Shown here: one piece after another, positions 34,542-43,357 of the stretch | How the letters are laid out: each line of letters begins with the position of its first letter | Position numbering within the stretch: position 1 is the stretch's first letter | Assembly: GCA_029225225.1 (NCBI GenBank) | Contig: JAQXWB010000043.1 | Span: 1-64,000, forward strand | Direction of reading: 5' to 3' | Source of the DNA: Bacillota bacterium | Lineage (GTDB): Bacteria > Bacillota > Clostridia > Oscillospirales > Oscillospiraceae | DNA: 64,000 bases | Program-made: the position numbers and the translations under genes | Notes under the pieces: model-generated | What the model was told of the DNA's origin: nothing | Databases searched by the model: none | Seen by the model: only the letters and a program-made list of their open reading frames with translations

Positions 34542-35253
34542 ATGTGATGTCGGCAAGCTGCTGCACAACATAGCCTGCGAGCATCAGTCCCGCGCAGGAC
34601 GGAACCCACGAGACGGAGGCGGGAATGCTTCTTCTGCCCGGAGGCGGTGTTTCTAAGTCAGCAGGCGTTTTCGGCAGTTCCTCGCTGTAAAGCACGGTAT
34701 GGTGCAAAATGCCTCGGTTTCGCAGCTCTCTGCGCATCACACGGGCTAAATGGCAGCCGCTCGTCTTCGAGATATCGGTAATGCGGAAGCGCGTCGGGTC
34801 GAGCTTATTCCCTGTTCCCATCGCGCTGACAATGGGGATTCCGCGCTCGATTGCCGTTTGGATCAGGCTCAGCTTGCAGGAGACTAAGTCGATTGCATCT
34901 ACGATATAATCATAGCGCTCTTGAAAAAAAACTTCCTTCGTATCTTCACGATAGAGCGTCGGCATAGAGGTCACGCGGCAAAGCGGATTAATGTCTCTGA
35001 TTCGCGCCGCCATAACATCGGACTTATACTGCCCGAGGGTCGAGTGAAGCGCGCAGAGCTGTCGATTCAGATTTGAGAGGCCGATGGTATCGCTGTCCAC
35101 CAATGTCAGCGCGCCGACACCCGCGCGTGCCAAGCCCTCAGCAACATAGCTTCCGACGCCGCCGATGCCGAAAACGATCACATGCGCCTGACGCAGCCGC
35201 TGCATAGCCTCCGCGCCAAGCAGCATTTCCTGCCGAATAAAGGGATTTTCCAT
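34540..35253 (-). CDS. tcdA: tRNA threonylcarbamoyladenosine dehydratase (ThiF/E1-like)
   Basis: The 237-residue enzyme turns t6A at tRNA position 37 into its cyclic form using ATP. It has the E1-type nucleotide fold (VIVFGIGGVGSYVAEGLARAG), the NLNRQ segment, YDYIVDAIDLV and the family's TDISKTSGCHLARVMRREL. The length and start match YgdL/TcdA. It stands alone between terminators. Confidence 0.92.
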   Translation of the reverse strand: MENPFIRQEMLLGAEAMQRLRQAHVIVFGIGGVGSYVAEGLARAGVGALTLVDSDTIGLSNLNRQLCALHSTLGQYKSDVMAARIRDINPLCRVTSMPTLYREDTKEVFFQERYDYIVDAIDLVSCKLSLIQTAIERGIPIVSAMGTGNKLDPTRFRITDISKTSGCHLARVMRRELRNRGILHHTVLYSEELPKTPADLETPPPGRRSIPASVSWVPSCAGLMLAGYVVQQLADIT

Positions 35254-35272
35254 TTTTGTATCCTCATATAAT

Positions 35273-35298
35273 TTAGGGCGCCGAAAACGGCGCCCTAA
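35273..35298 (-). terminator. Terminator after the foldase gene
   Basis: TTAGGGCGCC, a GAAAAC loop and GGCGCCCTAA form a 10-bp stem ~5 bases beyond the stop of the gene at 35303; an AAATTATA tail makes it a weak match to the classic form. Confidence 0.65.
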
Positions 35299-35302
35299 AA
35301 GA

Positions 35303-36823
35303 TTAATTCGTTTTCAGAATGAGGTCGACATTTCCGCCCATGGCGGCATCCTCATCGTAACCGCAATTGGCGTTCGCCGTCTCGGTAATGCTATTGTACC
35401 ACTCATTCGTGATCTTATTCGAGACGCTGACTGCCTGATGGGTCTTACCGGAGCCGGTAATGTAGAGGAAGATCGTACCGCTGCTCGTCTCAAAGGAAGC
35501 AAAGTCTCCTGCCTTGCGCTCCTCCAAACCCCAGTTGAACATTTCCTTGCTTACACCGGCCATGGAATTGCGCATCAGATTTTCGACTGTGCCGTCAGAG
35601 TCCTCGCCGACATATTCCTGAACCAGCGCACGGAAGTTCTCTTCAGAGCCGTCTTCCTCCAGAGAAGCCTCAATCGCAGCAATCTTCTCTGCCGCAGTCG
35701 TTTCTCCCTCTTCCAGTTCCTCGGAATCGGCGGCAACATACAGTTCTACTGCATGATAGGACGTATAGTCGCCCTTCGCCGCGAGCTTCAGAACATAATA
35801 GACATCGTCCTTCTCAAAGAGCTTGACATTCTCGCCGTTGACGGAAGCGGTGTCAAAGATCCACGCCGCGGCCTCCTCGCCGTAGGAGCTTGTCACGGAA
35901 GCCTTCGTGTAGTCTGCGCAGACTGTGACCTTTTCATCGTCGATCTTAAATTCTTTTGCCATTTCCTCTGCGTCAGCCTTTGCCGCCGCCTTGTTTTCCT
36001 CGGTCGGCTCGGCCGTCGTGCCGTCCTCATTCGTCTCGGCATAATCGGAAGCCTTGGCGGAGTAGAGATAGAAGGAAACAACATCAAAGTCTTCCGGGCT
36101 CTGCTCATAGCGCGCGGCAATCTCCGCGTCGGTATAGCTCAGGCTGTCCGGATAGTGCGAAGCGGTATGGACGACAACCATGTAGTTACGGTAGCCCTCT
36201 TCATCACAGCCGTTGCCGAACACACGGGCATAAAGCTCATCCGGCTTCTCGCCCTGAGAAGTTGCGATTCCCTCGATCTCCGCGATCTCGGAGTCGATCT
36301 CCGCAAGGTCCTCCGCATCGAGCGTATAGCCCGCGGCGACAGCCTCGTTGTAAACCGCATAAGTGTCAACAATGGTGTCCTTCGTCGCAGAAGCAAAGAG
36401 CTGCGCCCAAGTCACATCCTCATAAACGCCTTCGTCGTTCGCCTGATAGTCAGACAGGTACGAGGTGTCCACGCCGAAAATCGACAGATAGGTCATCGCA
36501 TTGGACGTGACGTTCTGCTTATCCAGCGTTGTTGAAGTGTCGATTCCCAAATAGCTTGCATAGTTCGTAAAGGAGCTGACGGTGCTGTTATAGAAGAAGT
36601 TAAACTCGGGAACCTTGACCTCGTGGGTGCCGACAGTGAGCACGGTACGGCTGCGCTGATAGGCACGGAAGCCGAAAATGCCTCCGAATACCAAAGCCAC
36701 GATCAGCACGATGCTGATTGCAAGAATCCAGCCTTCCGACAGCTTCTTCTTTGCTTTCTTCTGGGGCACGGATGCGGATACGTTGCTATCCTGCCGCTTT
36801 TTTCTTTCACGGGAAGCGCTCAT
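35303..36823 (-). CDS. Membrane-anchored PrsA/SurA-like foldase with degenerate parvulin domain
   Basis: The 506-residue protein has a short basic cytoplasmic start, one membrane anchor (WILAISIVLIVALVFGGIFG), and an external chain. Residues ~60-230 look like the SurA/PrsA chaperone arm. Residues ~365-465 follow the parvulin pattern (YHAVELYVA, FRALVQEY, WGLEERKAGDFASFETSSG) but lack most of the usual catalytic histidines, so prolyl isomerase activity is doubtful. It likely helps fold secreted proteins. Acidic composition is high throughout. Confidence 0.8.
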   Translation of the reverse strand: MSASRERKKRQDSNVSASVPQKKAKKKLSEGWILAISIVLIVALVFGGIFGFRAYQRSRTVLTVGTHEVKVPEFNFFYNSTVSSFTNYASYLGIDTSTTLDKQNVTSNAMTYLSIFGVDTSYLSDYQANDEGVYEDVTWAQLFASATKDTIVDTYAVYNEAVAAGYTLDAEDLAEIDSEIAEIEGIATSQGEKPDELYARVFGNGCDEEGYRNYMVVVHTASHYPDSLSYTDAEIAARYEQSPEDFDVVSFYLYSAKASDYAETNEDGTTAEPTEENKAAAKADAEEMAKEFKIDDEKVTVCADYTKASVTSSYGEEAAAWIFDTASVNGENVKLFEKDDVYYVLKLAAKGDYTSYHAVELYVAADSEELEEGETTAAEKIAAIEASLEEDGSEENFRALVQEYVGEDSDGTVENLMRNSMAGVSKEMFNWGLEERKAGDFASFETSSGTIFLYITGSGKTHQAVSVSNKITNEWYNSITETANANCGYDEDAAMGGNVDLILKTN

Positions 36824-36851
36824 AATTAATTACCTCTCATTCGTGGAAATC

Positions 36852-36915
36852 TTCGAGCGTAACCGCTCGAATATACAACAATAGACATTATAACTTCATT
36901 TTCCGTTTCTTGCAA
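36852..36915 (-). promoter_or_regulatory. Foldase gene promoter with 5' UTR hairpin
   Basis: TTGCAA (36915-36910) and TATAAT (36892-36887) are 17 bases apart on the minus strand. An 8-bp hairpin TTCGAGCG/CGCTCGAA with a four-base loop follows in the leader. Confidence 0.7.
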
Positions 36916-37002
36916 GTAGAAAGTGCAAAATCCGCAAAAAGTTTTGAAAAAAATTTCATCGTGCTCTGAAACAGCACCTTCACAGCGTATGTACAGCCAA
37001 TG

Positions 37003-37224
37003 AAAAAGGCGGCTTGCGCCGCCTATAACCCCGCTTTGGCCGTGTAGCTCCGATTATAACCTGCACAATAAGGCAGGTGGGTTGTCTCTCCGCGTCTTAG
37101 CTGCTTCCAACATCCATTCACGGTCGAAGCCGGAACGGGAGGCCTGCAATCCGAGGCGGAAGTCCGACATCCCTTAAATTTGATGTGGGTTTAAAGGGAG
37201 CTATCACGCACCAAGCAGGGAACT
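37003..37224 (-). ncRNA. ssrS: 6S RNA candidate
   Basis: The minus-strand transcript would run ~220 nt and end in a clear terminator (AGGCGGC, GCAA, GCCGCCT, then TTTTT). Its two ends pair: CGTG and TAGCTCC near the 5' end match GGAGCTA and CACG near the 3' end. This gives a long closing helix around a mostly open middle with side hairpins (ACCTGC/GCAGGT). That is the shape of 6S RNA, which traps sigma-A RNA polymerase, and the 5' TTCCCTGCTTGGTGCGTGATAGC resembles Firmicutes 6S. No protein frame fits the region. A covariance search would settle it. Confidence 0.68.
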
Positions 37225-37255
37225 ATATTTGAATTTGAACGTCAAAAGCGCAGGG

Positions 37256-37564
37256 TTAATCCTCGTCTGCCTCGTCTGTCTCGTCTGTCTCTACTTCGTC
37301 ATCAAACAGGGATTGCATCAAAAGATCATAGACGGCATTCAGTTCATTCTCGTCCTCCACGGCAATCAGAATCGGATCTCCGTTTTCCGTGACGGATTTC
37401 AAAATGCTGACCTCCAGCTCCTCCGCGTTCTCATCGGCATCGGCAGGCGTGAGCGCAAGATATTCCGCACCGCGATAGGTCACGGAAGACAAAACCTCAA
37501 GCTCGTATTCCACACCGTCTTCATCGGTAATAGAAATAATGTTTGCGCCATAGTCTTGCTCCAT
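37256..37564 (-). CDS. DUF1292 family protein
   Basis: A 102-residue acidic protein with the DUF1292 pattern: ISITDEDGVEYELEVLSSVTYRGAEYLAL, then ILKSVTENGDPILIAVEDENELNAVYDLL. The start is moved to the ATG at 37564, nine bases after AGGAGG. In other Firmicutes this family lies near RNase-H-like RuvX and IreB genes; here it is alone. The function is unknown. Confidence 0.88.
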   Translation of the reverse strand: MEQDYGANIISITDEDGVEYELEVLSSVTYRGAEYLALTPADADENAEELEVSILKSVTENGDPILIAVEDENELNAVYDLLMQSLFDDEVETDETDEADED

Positions 37565-38059
37565 AAGGAAGTACCTCCTGTGTTTCTCTGCTTTTATTCT
37601 ACTCCGCTTTGCGCAGAAAATCAAGAGGAAATCGGGCGAAACCTTTGCACAAAACATTTTTCCTGCGCCGGATGCATTTTTCCCCGCGGTTCACGCGCCG
37701 CTTTTCTTCCACCTGAGAAAATAGAGGAATTCGGGAAAAGCGCACGGGAAGCGATCTTGCCGAAAAAACCAAACAACCTTTTCCCCGTTTGTTCTTAGTT
37801 TCTCAAAAAGTCGGAAAAATATCAAACAAAAAAAGCACTAATACAGATTTGACAAGCGTGATATAATTATAAAGATAGTGATAATGGGTTTTGTTTGCTG
37901 TCTTATGCGGGACGTATGATGAAGCCATGCATACGGCGCGCCGGCAGAGCAAATAAAAAGCCGCAGCCAAGCATGCCGCGTTTCATGCGCCGATTTCCGC
38001 TCTATATATTGAATGTATCATAGATCAAATGCTGATATTTCAGAAAGTGAGGGTTTCCT
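37565..38059. other. Leader region of the PBP1A gene
   Basis: An extended -10 box, TGATATAAT (37859-37867), gives a probable promoter and a ~185-nt leader with short GC hairpins (CATACGGCGCGCCGG, AAGCATGCCGCG). I tested it by eye for known riboswitches and recognised none. Nothing else is seen in 37565-37850. Confidence 0.4.
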
Positions 38060-40705
38060 ATGGCAAAGAATCCGCAGATGCCCGCAAAGCAACCGCATAT
38101 TGCATGGCGTATCACCCGCGTCGTTTTGCATATCTTCGGTAAAATCCTTCTTTGGGCAATGATTGTTGCCGGTACGGTCGCACTGATTGCCGCAATCGCA
38201 GGCACGATTTTTATGACAAAATTCTCCGATTATCTCAAGCAGGACGTCATTCCCAAGAGCAGAGAATACGCAGAGTCCCTTGAGCTGGACAATAATTCGC
38301 TGGCGCAGACCTCCATCATTTATTATTTGGATTCGGGCAGCGGTGAGTATCGCGAATTGCAGCAGCTCTATGCTACGCAGAACCGTATTTGGGTCTCTTA
38401 TGATGAGATCCCGTTGGATCTGGTGCATGCCGCAATCGCCATCGAGGATAAGCGCTACTTGGAGCATGACGGCGTTGACTGGCTGCGTACGCTGTCCGCC
38501 GTGCGCAACTTCATCGGCGGCGATTCCTCTTTCGGCGCTTCGACGATCACGCAGCAGCTTATCAAGAATCTCTCGCAGGAGGACGATATCACCGTCAACC
38601 GCAAGGTGCAGGAGATCTTCAGAGCTCTTGCCGTTGAGGAGCGCTACACAAAAACCGAGATCATGGAATGGTATCTCAACACCATCTATCTCGGCGAGGG
38701 GTGCTACGGTGTGCAGAGCGCGGCAGAGGTTTATTTCGGCAAAGATGTCGGCGAGTTGACCGCCGCTGAGTGCGCGAGCCTCATCGCCATCACAAACAAC
38801 CCCTCCCTTTACGATCCGTATATCAACCCGGAGGGGAACCGCCACCGTCAGGTCATCATTCTTGACGAGATGTACGCCCAAGGCTATATCGAAACAGAGA
38901 CGGGGTTAGAGGCTGCAAAGGCGCAGGAGATGGTCTTCCATAACGGTCGTTACGACGAAGAGACCTATGTCTGCGGCAATTGCGGATTCGAAGGTCCTCG
39001 CAGCGAATATATCGAGCAGGAGGAGGACGCCTATTTCTGCCCGAATTGCAATACGCAAAACTATGCCGTAGACGACAACAACGCATATTCCTATTTCGTG
39101 GACACAGTCTACCGAGATGTGGTCAACGATCTGTGCGACAAATACGATCTGAGTGAGCAGGCTGCGGTACAGAAGCTTCTGACCGGCGGCTACCGCATTT
39201 ACTCGACCTATGATCCCAAAGCGCAGGAGCTGATCGACCGTGTGTACGAGAACCCTGACAATGTGCCGAACACCGTCAGCACGCAGCAGCTCCAATCCGC
39301 CGTCGTTCTGATTGATAACGAGACAGGCGACATTATCGCCATGTCCGGCGGTGTGGGAGAGAAGGAAGGCAGCCTTTCGCTCAACCGCGCAACACAAAGC
39401 AAGCTGCCGACCGGTTCCTCTATTAAGCCGATTTCCGTGTACGCCCCTGCGCTTGACGCGGGCATCATCACCCCGGCAACCGCTTTTGAAGACTCGCCGT
39501 TCTATGATGACACCTCGTGGCCGAAAAACAGCGGCGGCAGCTATAGCGGTCCCTGCCTTGTTCTGCGCGGTGTCACCAGCTCTCTGAACACCATCTCCGT
39601 CAAAACACTGGATGCCCTCGGCACGCAGAACAGCTATGATTTCCTCACCCAAAATATGGGAATCACCACGCTGGTTGACTCGCTCGAACGCGGCGGTCAG
39701 CATTACACCGACATTGCCTATGCGCCTTTGGCGCTGGGCGAGCTGACCTACGGCTTGACCGTGCGAGAAATGACGCAGGCCTACGCCGTGTTCGCAAACA
39801 GCGGCGTGTTCCGCGAGGCACGCACCTATACGCTGGTCGTCGATCCCGAAGGCAACACCGTTTTGGAGAATACGCAGGAGAGTCACACCGCCATCAGTGA
39901 AAAGGCAAACTACTATATGACCTATATGTTGGAAAGCGCCGTCGCCTACGGCACTGGCACGCCGGCATCTATGAACAATATGGCAGTTGCCGGTAAGACG
40001 GGCACCTCCAATAACAACCAAACCCGCTGGTTTGCAGGCTACACACCCTATTACACCGCAGTAGTCTGGTGCGGCTACGACGAGCCGGAAGAGGTCATTC
40101 TCTCCGATTCTTGGACGAATCCCGCCATCGTAATGTGGAATCAGGTCATGAAGCCGCTGCATGAAAATCTGGAATACCGCTCCTTCCCGCAGCCCGACGG
40201 CGTAGGTTACTACTCCGTCTGCTCCGACTGCGGCATGCTTGCCACCGAAGCATGCGAGAAGGATGTCCGCAGCAACGGGCAAAACCGTGTAACGACCGTG
40301 CGTCTGTTCTGGCAGGATGCTCCGGCCAAGAAATGCACCTGTCATACGATGGTCAAGATATGTCAGACCTCCGGTAAGATCGCAAACGAATATTGCGAGC
40401 ATGTGGAGGGCAACACCGTTACCGAACAAGGCATGCTGATCTACAACAATTATTGGAAGGTCAACAAGGACGCACCGTATGTCTACAACGAGAAGAATAA
40501 GGACTCGTTCTGCACCCTGCATACTTCAGACTCCACGCGTCCTTCGACCGAGACTCCCACAGAACCAAGTACGGATCCAACCGAGGCTCCCACAGAACCA
40601 AGTACGAATCCAACCGAGGCGCCGCAGCCATCCACCGACCCCGCCGCTGCACTCCCGCCGAATGAAGATCCGTGGTATGCCAAGCGTAGGATCCAAACCG
40701 CATAA
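38060..40705 (+). CDS. Bifunctional class A penicillin-binding protein (PBP1A type) with inserted zinc ribbon
   Basis: The 881-residue protein has one membrane anchor (residues ~30-55). A GT51 glycosyltransferase domain follows (IAIEDKRYLEHDGVDWLRT, GASTITQQLIKNL, ERYTKTEIMEWYLNTIYLG), then a transpeptidase domain with SxxK (GSSIKPIS), SSL and KTGTS motifs. It polymerises and cross-links peptidoglycan. Between the two domains lies a CxxC-x18-CxxC zinc-ribbon-like insert (Cys305, 308, 327, 330), unusual for this family. The C-terminus adds more cysteines (CSDCG, CTCH) and a PTEPSTDPTEAP-type tail encoded by a short tandem repeat. Confidence 0.94.
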   Translation: MAKNPQMPAKQPHIAWRITRVVLHIFGKILLWAMIVAGTVALIAAIAGTIFMTKFSDYLKQDVIPKSREYAESLELDNNSLAQTSIIYYLDSGSGEYRELQQLYATQNRIWVSYDEIPLDLVHAAIAIEDKRYLEHDGVDWLRTLSAVRNFIGGDSSFGASTITQQLIKNLSQEDDITVNRKVQEIFRALAVEERYTKTEIMEWYLNTIYLGEGCYGVQSAAEVYFGKDVGELTAAECASLIAITNNPSLYDPYINPEGNRHRQVIILDEMYAQGYIETETGLEAAKAQEMVFHNGRYDEETYVCGNCGFEGPRSEYIEQEEDAYFCPNCNTQNYAVDDNNAYSYFVDTVYRDVVNDLCDKYDLSEQAAVQKLLTGGYRIYSTYDPKAQELIDRVYENPDNVPNTVSTQQLQSAVVLIDNETGDIIAMSGGVGEKEGSLSLNRATQSKLPTGSSIKPISVYAPALDAGIITPATAFEDSPFYDDTSWPKNSGGSYSGPCLVLRGVTSSLNTISVKTLDALGTQNSYDFLTQNMGITTLVDSLERGGQHYTDIAYAPLALGELTYGLTVREMTQAYAVFANSGVFREARTYTLVVDPEGNTVLENTQESHTAISEKANYYMTYMLESAVAYGTGTPASMNNMAVAGKTGTSNNNQTRWFAGYTPYYTAVVWCGYDEPEEVILSDSWTNPAIVMWNQVMKPLHENLEYRSFPQPDGVGYYSVCSDCGMLATEACEKDVRSNGQNRVTTVRLFWQDAPAKKCTCHTMVKICQTSGKIANEYCEHVEGNTVTEQGMLIYNNYWKVNKDAPYVYNEKNKDSFCTLHTSDSTRPSTETPTEPSTDPTEAPTEPSTNPTEAPQPSTDPAAALPPNEDPWYAKRRIQTA
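40545..40620 (+). repeat. Tandem ~36-bp repeat in the PBP1A tail
   Basis: CTCCCACAGAACCAAGTACG recurs after 36 bases with the same flanks (GATCCAACCGAGG or AATCCAACCGAGG). It encodes the PTEPST-(D/N)-PTEA repeats and could vary in number by slippage. Confidence 0.75.
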
Positions 40706-40747
40706 ACCAATAGATTATTATAGATTATAGACGCAGGAGAAGCCCCC

Positions 40748-41626
40748 ATGTGGATTGCAAAGCATTGGAAGGACTATGAAGTCCTTGACACCTCCGACGG
40801 AGAGAAACTCGAACGTTGGGGAAAATACTATCTGGTTCGCCCTGACCCGCAGGTCATATGGGCAACACCCAAGCAGCATGCGCGCTGGCGCAGCTATGAC
40901 GCCCGCTACGCCCGTTCGAACAGCGGAGGCGGTCAGTGGTCGCAGCATAGGCTTCCCGAACGCTGGCAGATTCGCTACCGCGATCTGACCTTCAATGTGA
41001 AGCCGATGAATTTCAAGCACACGGGAGTCTTCCCGGAGCAAGCGGTGAACTGGGATTTCATTGACACGCAGATTCGCTCTGCGGGTCGTCCCGTCAGCGT
41101 TTTGAATCTCTTTGCCTACACCGGCGGCGCAACGCTTGCAGCGGCAAAAGCAGGCGCGTCCGTGTGCCATGTAGACGCGGCAAAGGGTATGGTCGCATGG
41201 GCGCGGGAAAACGCCGCCTCCTCCGGTCTGTCCGAAGCGCCGATCCGTTGGATCATTGACGATTGTGCAAAATTTGTCGAGCGTGAGATCAAACGCGGCA
41301 GACGTTATGATGCCGTGGTCATGGATCCCCCCTCCTACGGTCGGGGACCTTCCGGTGAAATTTGGAAGCTGGAAAAGGACCTTTATCCGTTTCTGAAGCT
41401 GGTTGCGGGCGTACTGTCGGACAAGCCGCTCTTTTTCATCATCAATTCCTACACGACCGGGCTTGCACCGTCCGTGCTGACCTGTCTTTTGGACACCATT
41501 CTCACGCCGCGTTTCGGAGGGCAGACTGTCTCGGAAGAATTGGGACTACCTGTGACAGAGTCCGGCATCGTGCTTCCCTGCGGCGCTTCCGCGCACTGGA
41601 CGTCGGAGAGGAGGGACGGCAGATGA
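40748..41626 (+). CDS. RlmI-like class I SAM-dependent methyltransferase
   Basis: The 292-residue protein has the SAM-binding LNLFAYTGGATLAAAKAGA, a conserved NFKHTGVFPEQAVNW, and the catalytic-motif segment VVMDPPSYGRGPSGE. These belong to the RlmI/RlmK family of rRNA cytosine methyltransferases, though without the N-terminal PUA domain. The likely substrate is 23S rRNA; the exact base is unknown. Its stop overlaps the ecfA1 start as ATGA, so it heads the ECF operon. Confidence 0.87.
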   Translation: MWIAKHWKDYEVLDTSDGEKLERWGKYYLVRPDPQVIWATPKQHARWRSYDARYARSNSGGGQWSQHRLPERWQIRYRDLTFNVKPMNFKHTGVFPEQAVNWDFIDTQIRSAGRPVSVLNLFAYTGGATLAAAKAGASVCHVDAAKGMVAWARENAASSGLSEAPIRWIIDDCAKFVEREIKRGRRYDAVVMDPPSYGRGPSGEIWKLEKDLYPFLKLVAGVLSDKPLFFIINSYTTGLAPSVLTCLLDTILTPRFGGQTVSEELGLPVTESGIVLPCGASAHWTSERRDGR

Positions 41627-42471
41627 GCGTGGCTGTCAAGATTGCCGATTTGCACTTTTCCTACGCCGCGCAGACGGAGGGAAAGCCTCTAAAGGTTTTC
41701 GATGGGCTTGACCTTACGATTGCGGCGGGCAGCTTCGTGGCTGTGTTAGGACATAACGGCTGTGGGAAATCGACGTTAGCCAAGCATCTGAACGCCATTT
41801 TGCTGCCGGAAGGCGGCAGCGTCAGCGTTTTCGGCATGGATACCAAGGACGAGGCACTCCTGCTGAATATCCGCCGCACCGTCGGCATGGTATTTCAAAA
41901 TCCCGACAATCAAATGGTCGCCAATGTTGTCGAGGAGGATGTCGCCTTCGCCCCGGAAAACCTCGGCGTTCCGTCGGAGGAAATCCGCCAGCGGGTCGAT
42001 GATGCGCTGAAAGCCGTCGGCATGTATGAATACCGCAAGCATGCGCCCCACCTGCTCTCCGGCGGGCAAAAGCAGCGCGTTGCCATCGCGGGCGTGATCG
42101 CCATGCAGCCGCAGTGCATCGTCCTTGACGAGCCGACAGCGATGCTGGATCCCCATGGGCGCGAGGAGGTCATTCGCACCATTGAACGCCTGAACAAAGA
42201 AAAAGGCATTACCGTTGTGCTGATCACCCATCATATGACCGAAGCGATCCGCGCCGACCGTGTGATCGTCATGGATGAGGGTAAGATTCTGATCGACGGC
42301 ACCCCGAAAGAGGTGTTTACGCAGGTGGAGCTGCTGCGCGGCGCGGGCTTAAGCGTTCCGGCAACAACGCAGCTCCTTTATGAGCTAAACAAGGCCGGCT
42401 GCAAGCTGCCGCCGGACGCGCTTTCAACAGAAGAATGTGCGCAGGCACTTTACGCGATGCTAAAGGCTTGA
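41623..42471 (+). CDS. ecfA1: ECF transporter ATPase EcfA1
   Basis: The 282-residue ATPase shows Walker A GHNGCGKS, the Q-loop FQNPDNQMVA typical of Ecf/Cbi ATPases, LSGGQKQR, and Walker B CIVLDEPTAMLDP. The ORF track starts 87 codons upstream inside the methyltransferase; the ATG at 41623 is the family start. It energises vitamin or metal uptake with EcfA2 and EcfT. Confidence 0.95.
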   Translation: MSVAVKIADLHFSYAAQTEGKPLKVFDGLDLTIAAGSFVAVLGHNGCGKSTLAKHLNAILLPEGGSVSVFGMDTKDEALLLNIRRTVGMVFQNPDNQMVANVVEEDVAFAPENLGVPSEEIRQRVDDALKAVGMYEYRKHAPHLLSGGQKQRVAIAGVIAMQPQCIVLDEPTAMLDPHGREEVIRTIERLNKEKGITVVLITHHMTEAIRADRVIVMDEGKILIDGTPKEVFTQVELLRGAGLSVPATTQLLYELNKAGCKLPPDALSTEECAQALYAMLKA

Positions 42472-42490
42472 CCACAAGGAGGAACCACAT

Positions 42491-43357
42491 TTGTCTGCAA
42501 TCATCGAGGTGCAAAACCTCTGCCATACCTACAGCGTCGGCACACCCTTTGAGCACGCCGCTGTGAAGCATATCTCCTTTTCCGTGGAGAAGGGTGAGTT
42601 TCTGGGGCTGATCGGGCACACAGGCTCCGGAAAATCCACACTGATCCAGCATTTGAACGGCCTGCTCAAGCCGACCGAGGGCGATATTCTCCTTGGCGGC
42701 GAGAGCATTTGGAAGGACAAAGAGACGACCCGCGCGGCGCGTTTTCGCGTCGGGCTGGTCTTTCAATATCCGGAATATCAGCTATTTGAGGAGACGGTGT
42801 ATAAGGATGTCGCCTTCGGCCCGAAAAACATGGGGCTGAAGGAGGAGGAAATCCGAGACCGTGTTCTGCGCGCCATTGGTTTTGTCGGGCTGGATGCGTC
42901 CGTTTTGGACAAGTCTCCCTTTGATCTTTCCGGCGGTCAGAAGCGGCGCGTTGCCATTGCGGGCGTAATCGCCATGGAGCCGGAGATTGTGATCTTTGAC
43001 GAGCCGACAGCCGGTCTTGACCCTGCCGGCTGCGCTTCCCTGTTGGAAAACATCCGTGCCTATCAAGCCTCTACGCAGGCGACCGTGATCATGGTCAGCC
43101 ATTCGATGGACGAGGTCGCCGCACTTGCGGATCGTCTGCTCGTAATGAACGAGGGCAGCGTCGAAATGCTCGGCACGCCGAAGGAGGTCTTTTCTCATGC
43201 GGAGCGCCTGTGTGAAATCGGTCTTGCCGTCCCGCAGATCACGTCCCTGTTTTTACGCCTGCGGGAGCTGGGAATCCCTGTCGATCCTGCGACCTATACC
43301 GTTGCGGATGCCTTGCGTCAGCTTCTTCTCCTGAAGGGAGGCAAAGCCGATGCTTAA
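42491..43357 (+). CDS. ecfA2: ECF transporter ATPase EcfA2
   Basis: The 288-residue partner ATPase has GHTGSGKS, FQYPEYQLFEETV (the EcfA2-type Q-loop), LSGGQKRR and IVIFDEPTAGLDP. It starts with TTG eight bases after AAGGAGG, and its end overlaps ecfT by eight bases. Confidence 0.95.
   Translation: MSAIIEVQNLCHTYSVGTPFEHAAVKHISFSVEKGEFLGLIGHTGSGKSTLIQHLNGLLKPTEGDILLGGESIWKDKETTRAARFRVGLVFQYPEYQLFEETVYKDVAFGPKNMGLKEEEIRDRVLRAIGFVGLDASVLDKSPFDLSGGQKRRVAIAGVIAMEPEIVIFDEPTAGLDPAGCASLLENIRAYQASTQATVIMVSHSMDEVAALADRLLVMNEGSVEMLGTPKEVFSHAERLCEIGLAVPQITSLFLRLRELGIPVDPATYTVADALRQLLLLKGGKADA

Noticed and set aside
38906-40522. 538-aa minus-strand ORF within the PBP1A gene
   Set aside because: A shadow frame of a clearly recognised PBP; no ribosome site or domain.
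40545-40620. CRISPR-like repeat
   Set aside because: The repeats are directly adjacent with no unique spacers and encode the PTEPST tail of PBP1A.
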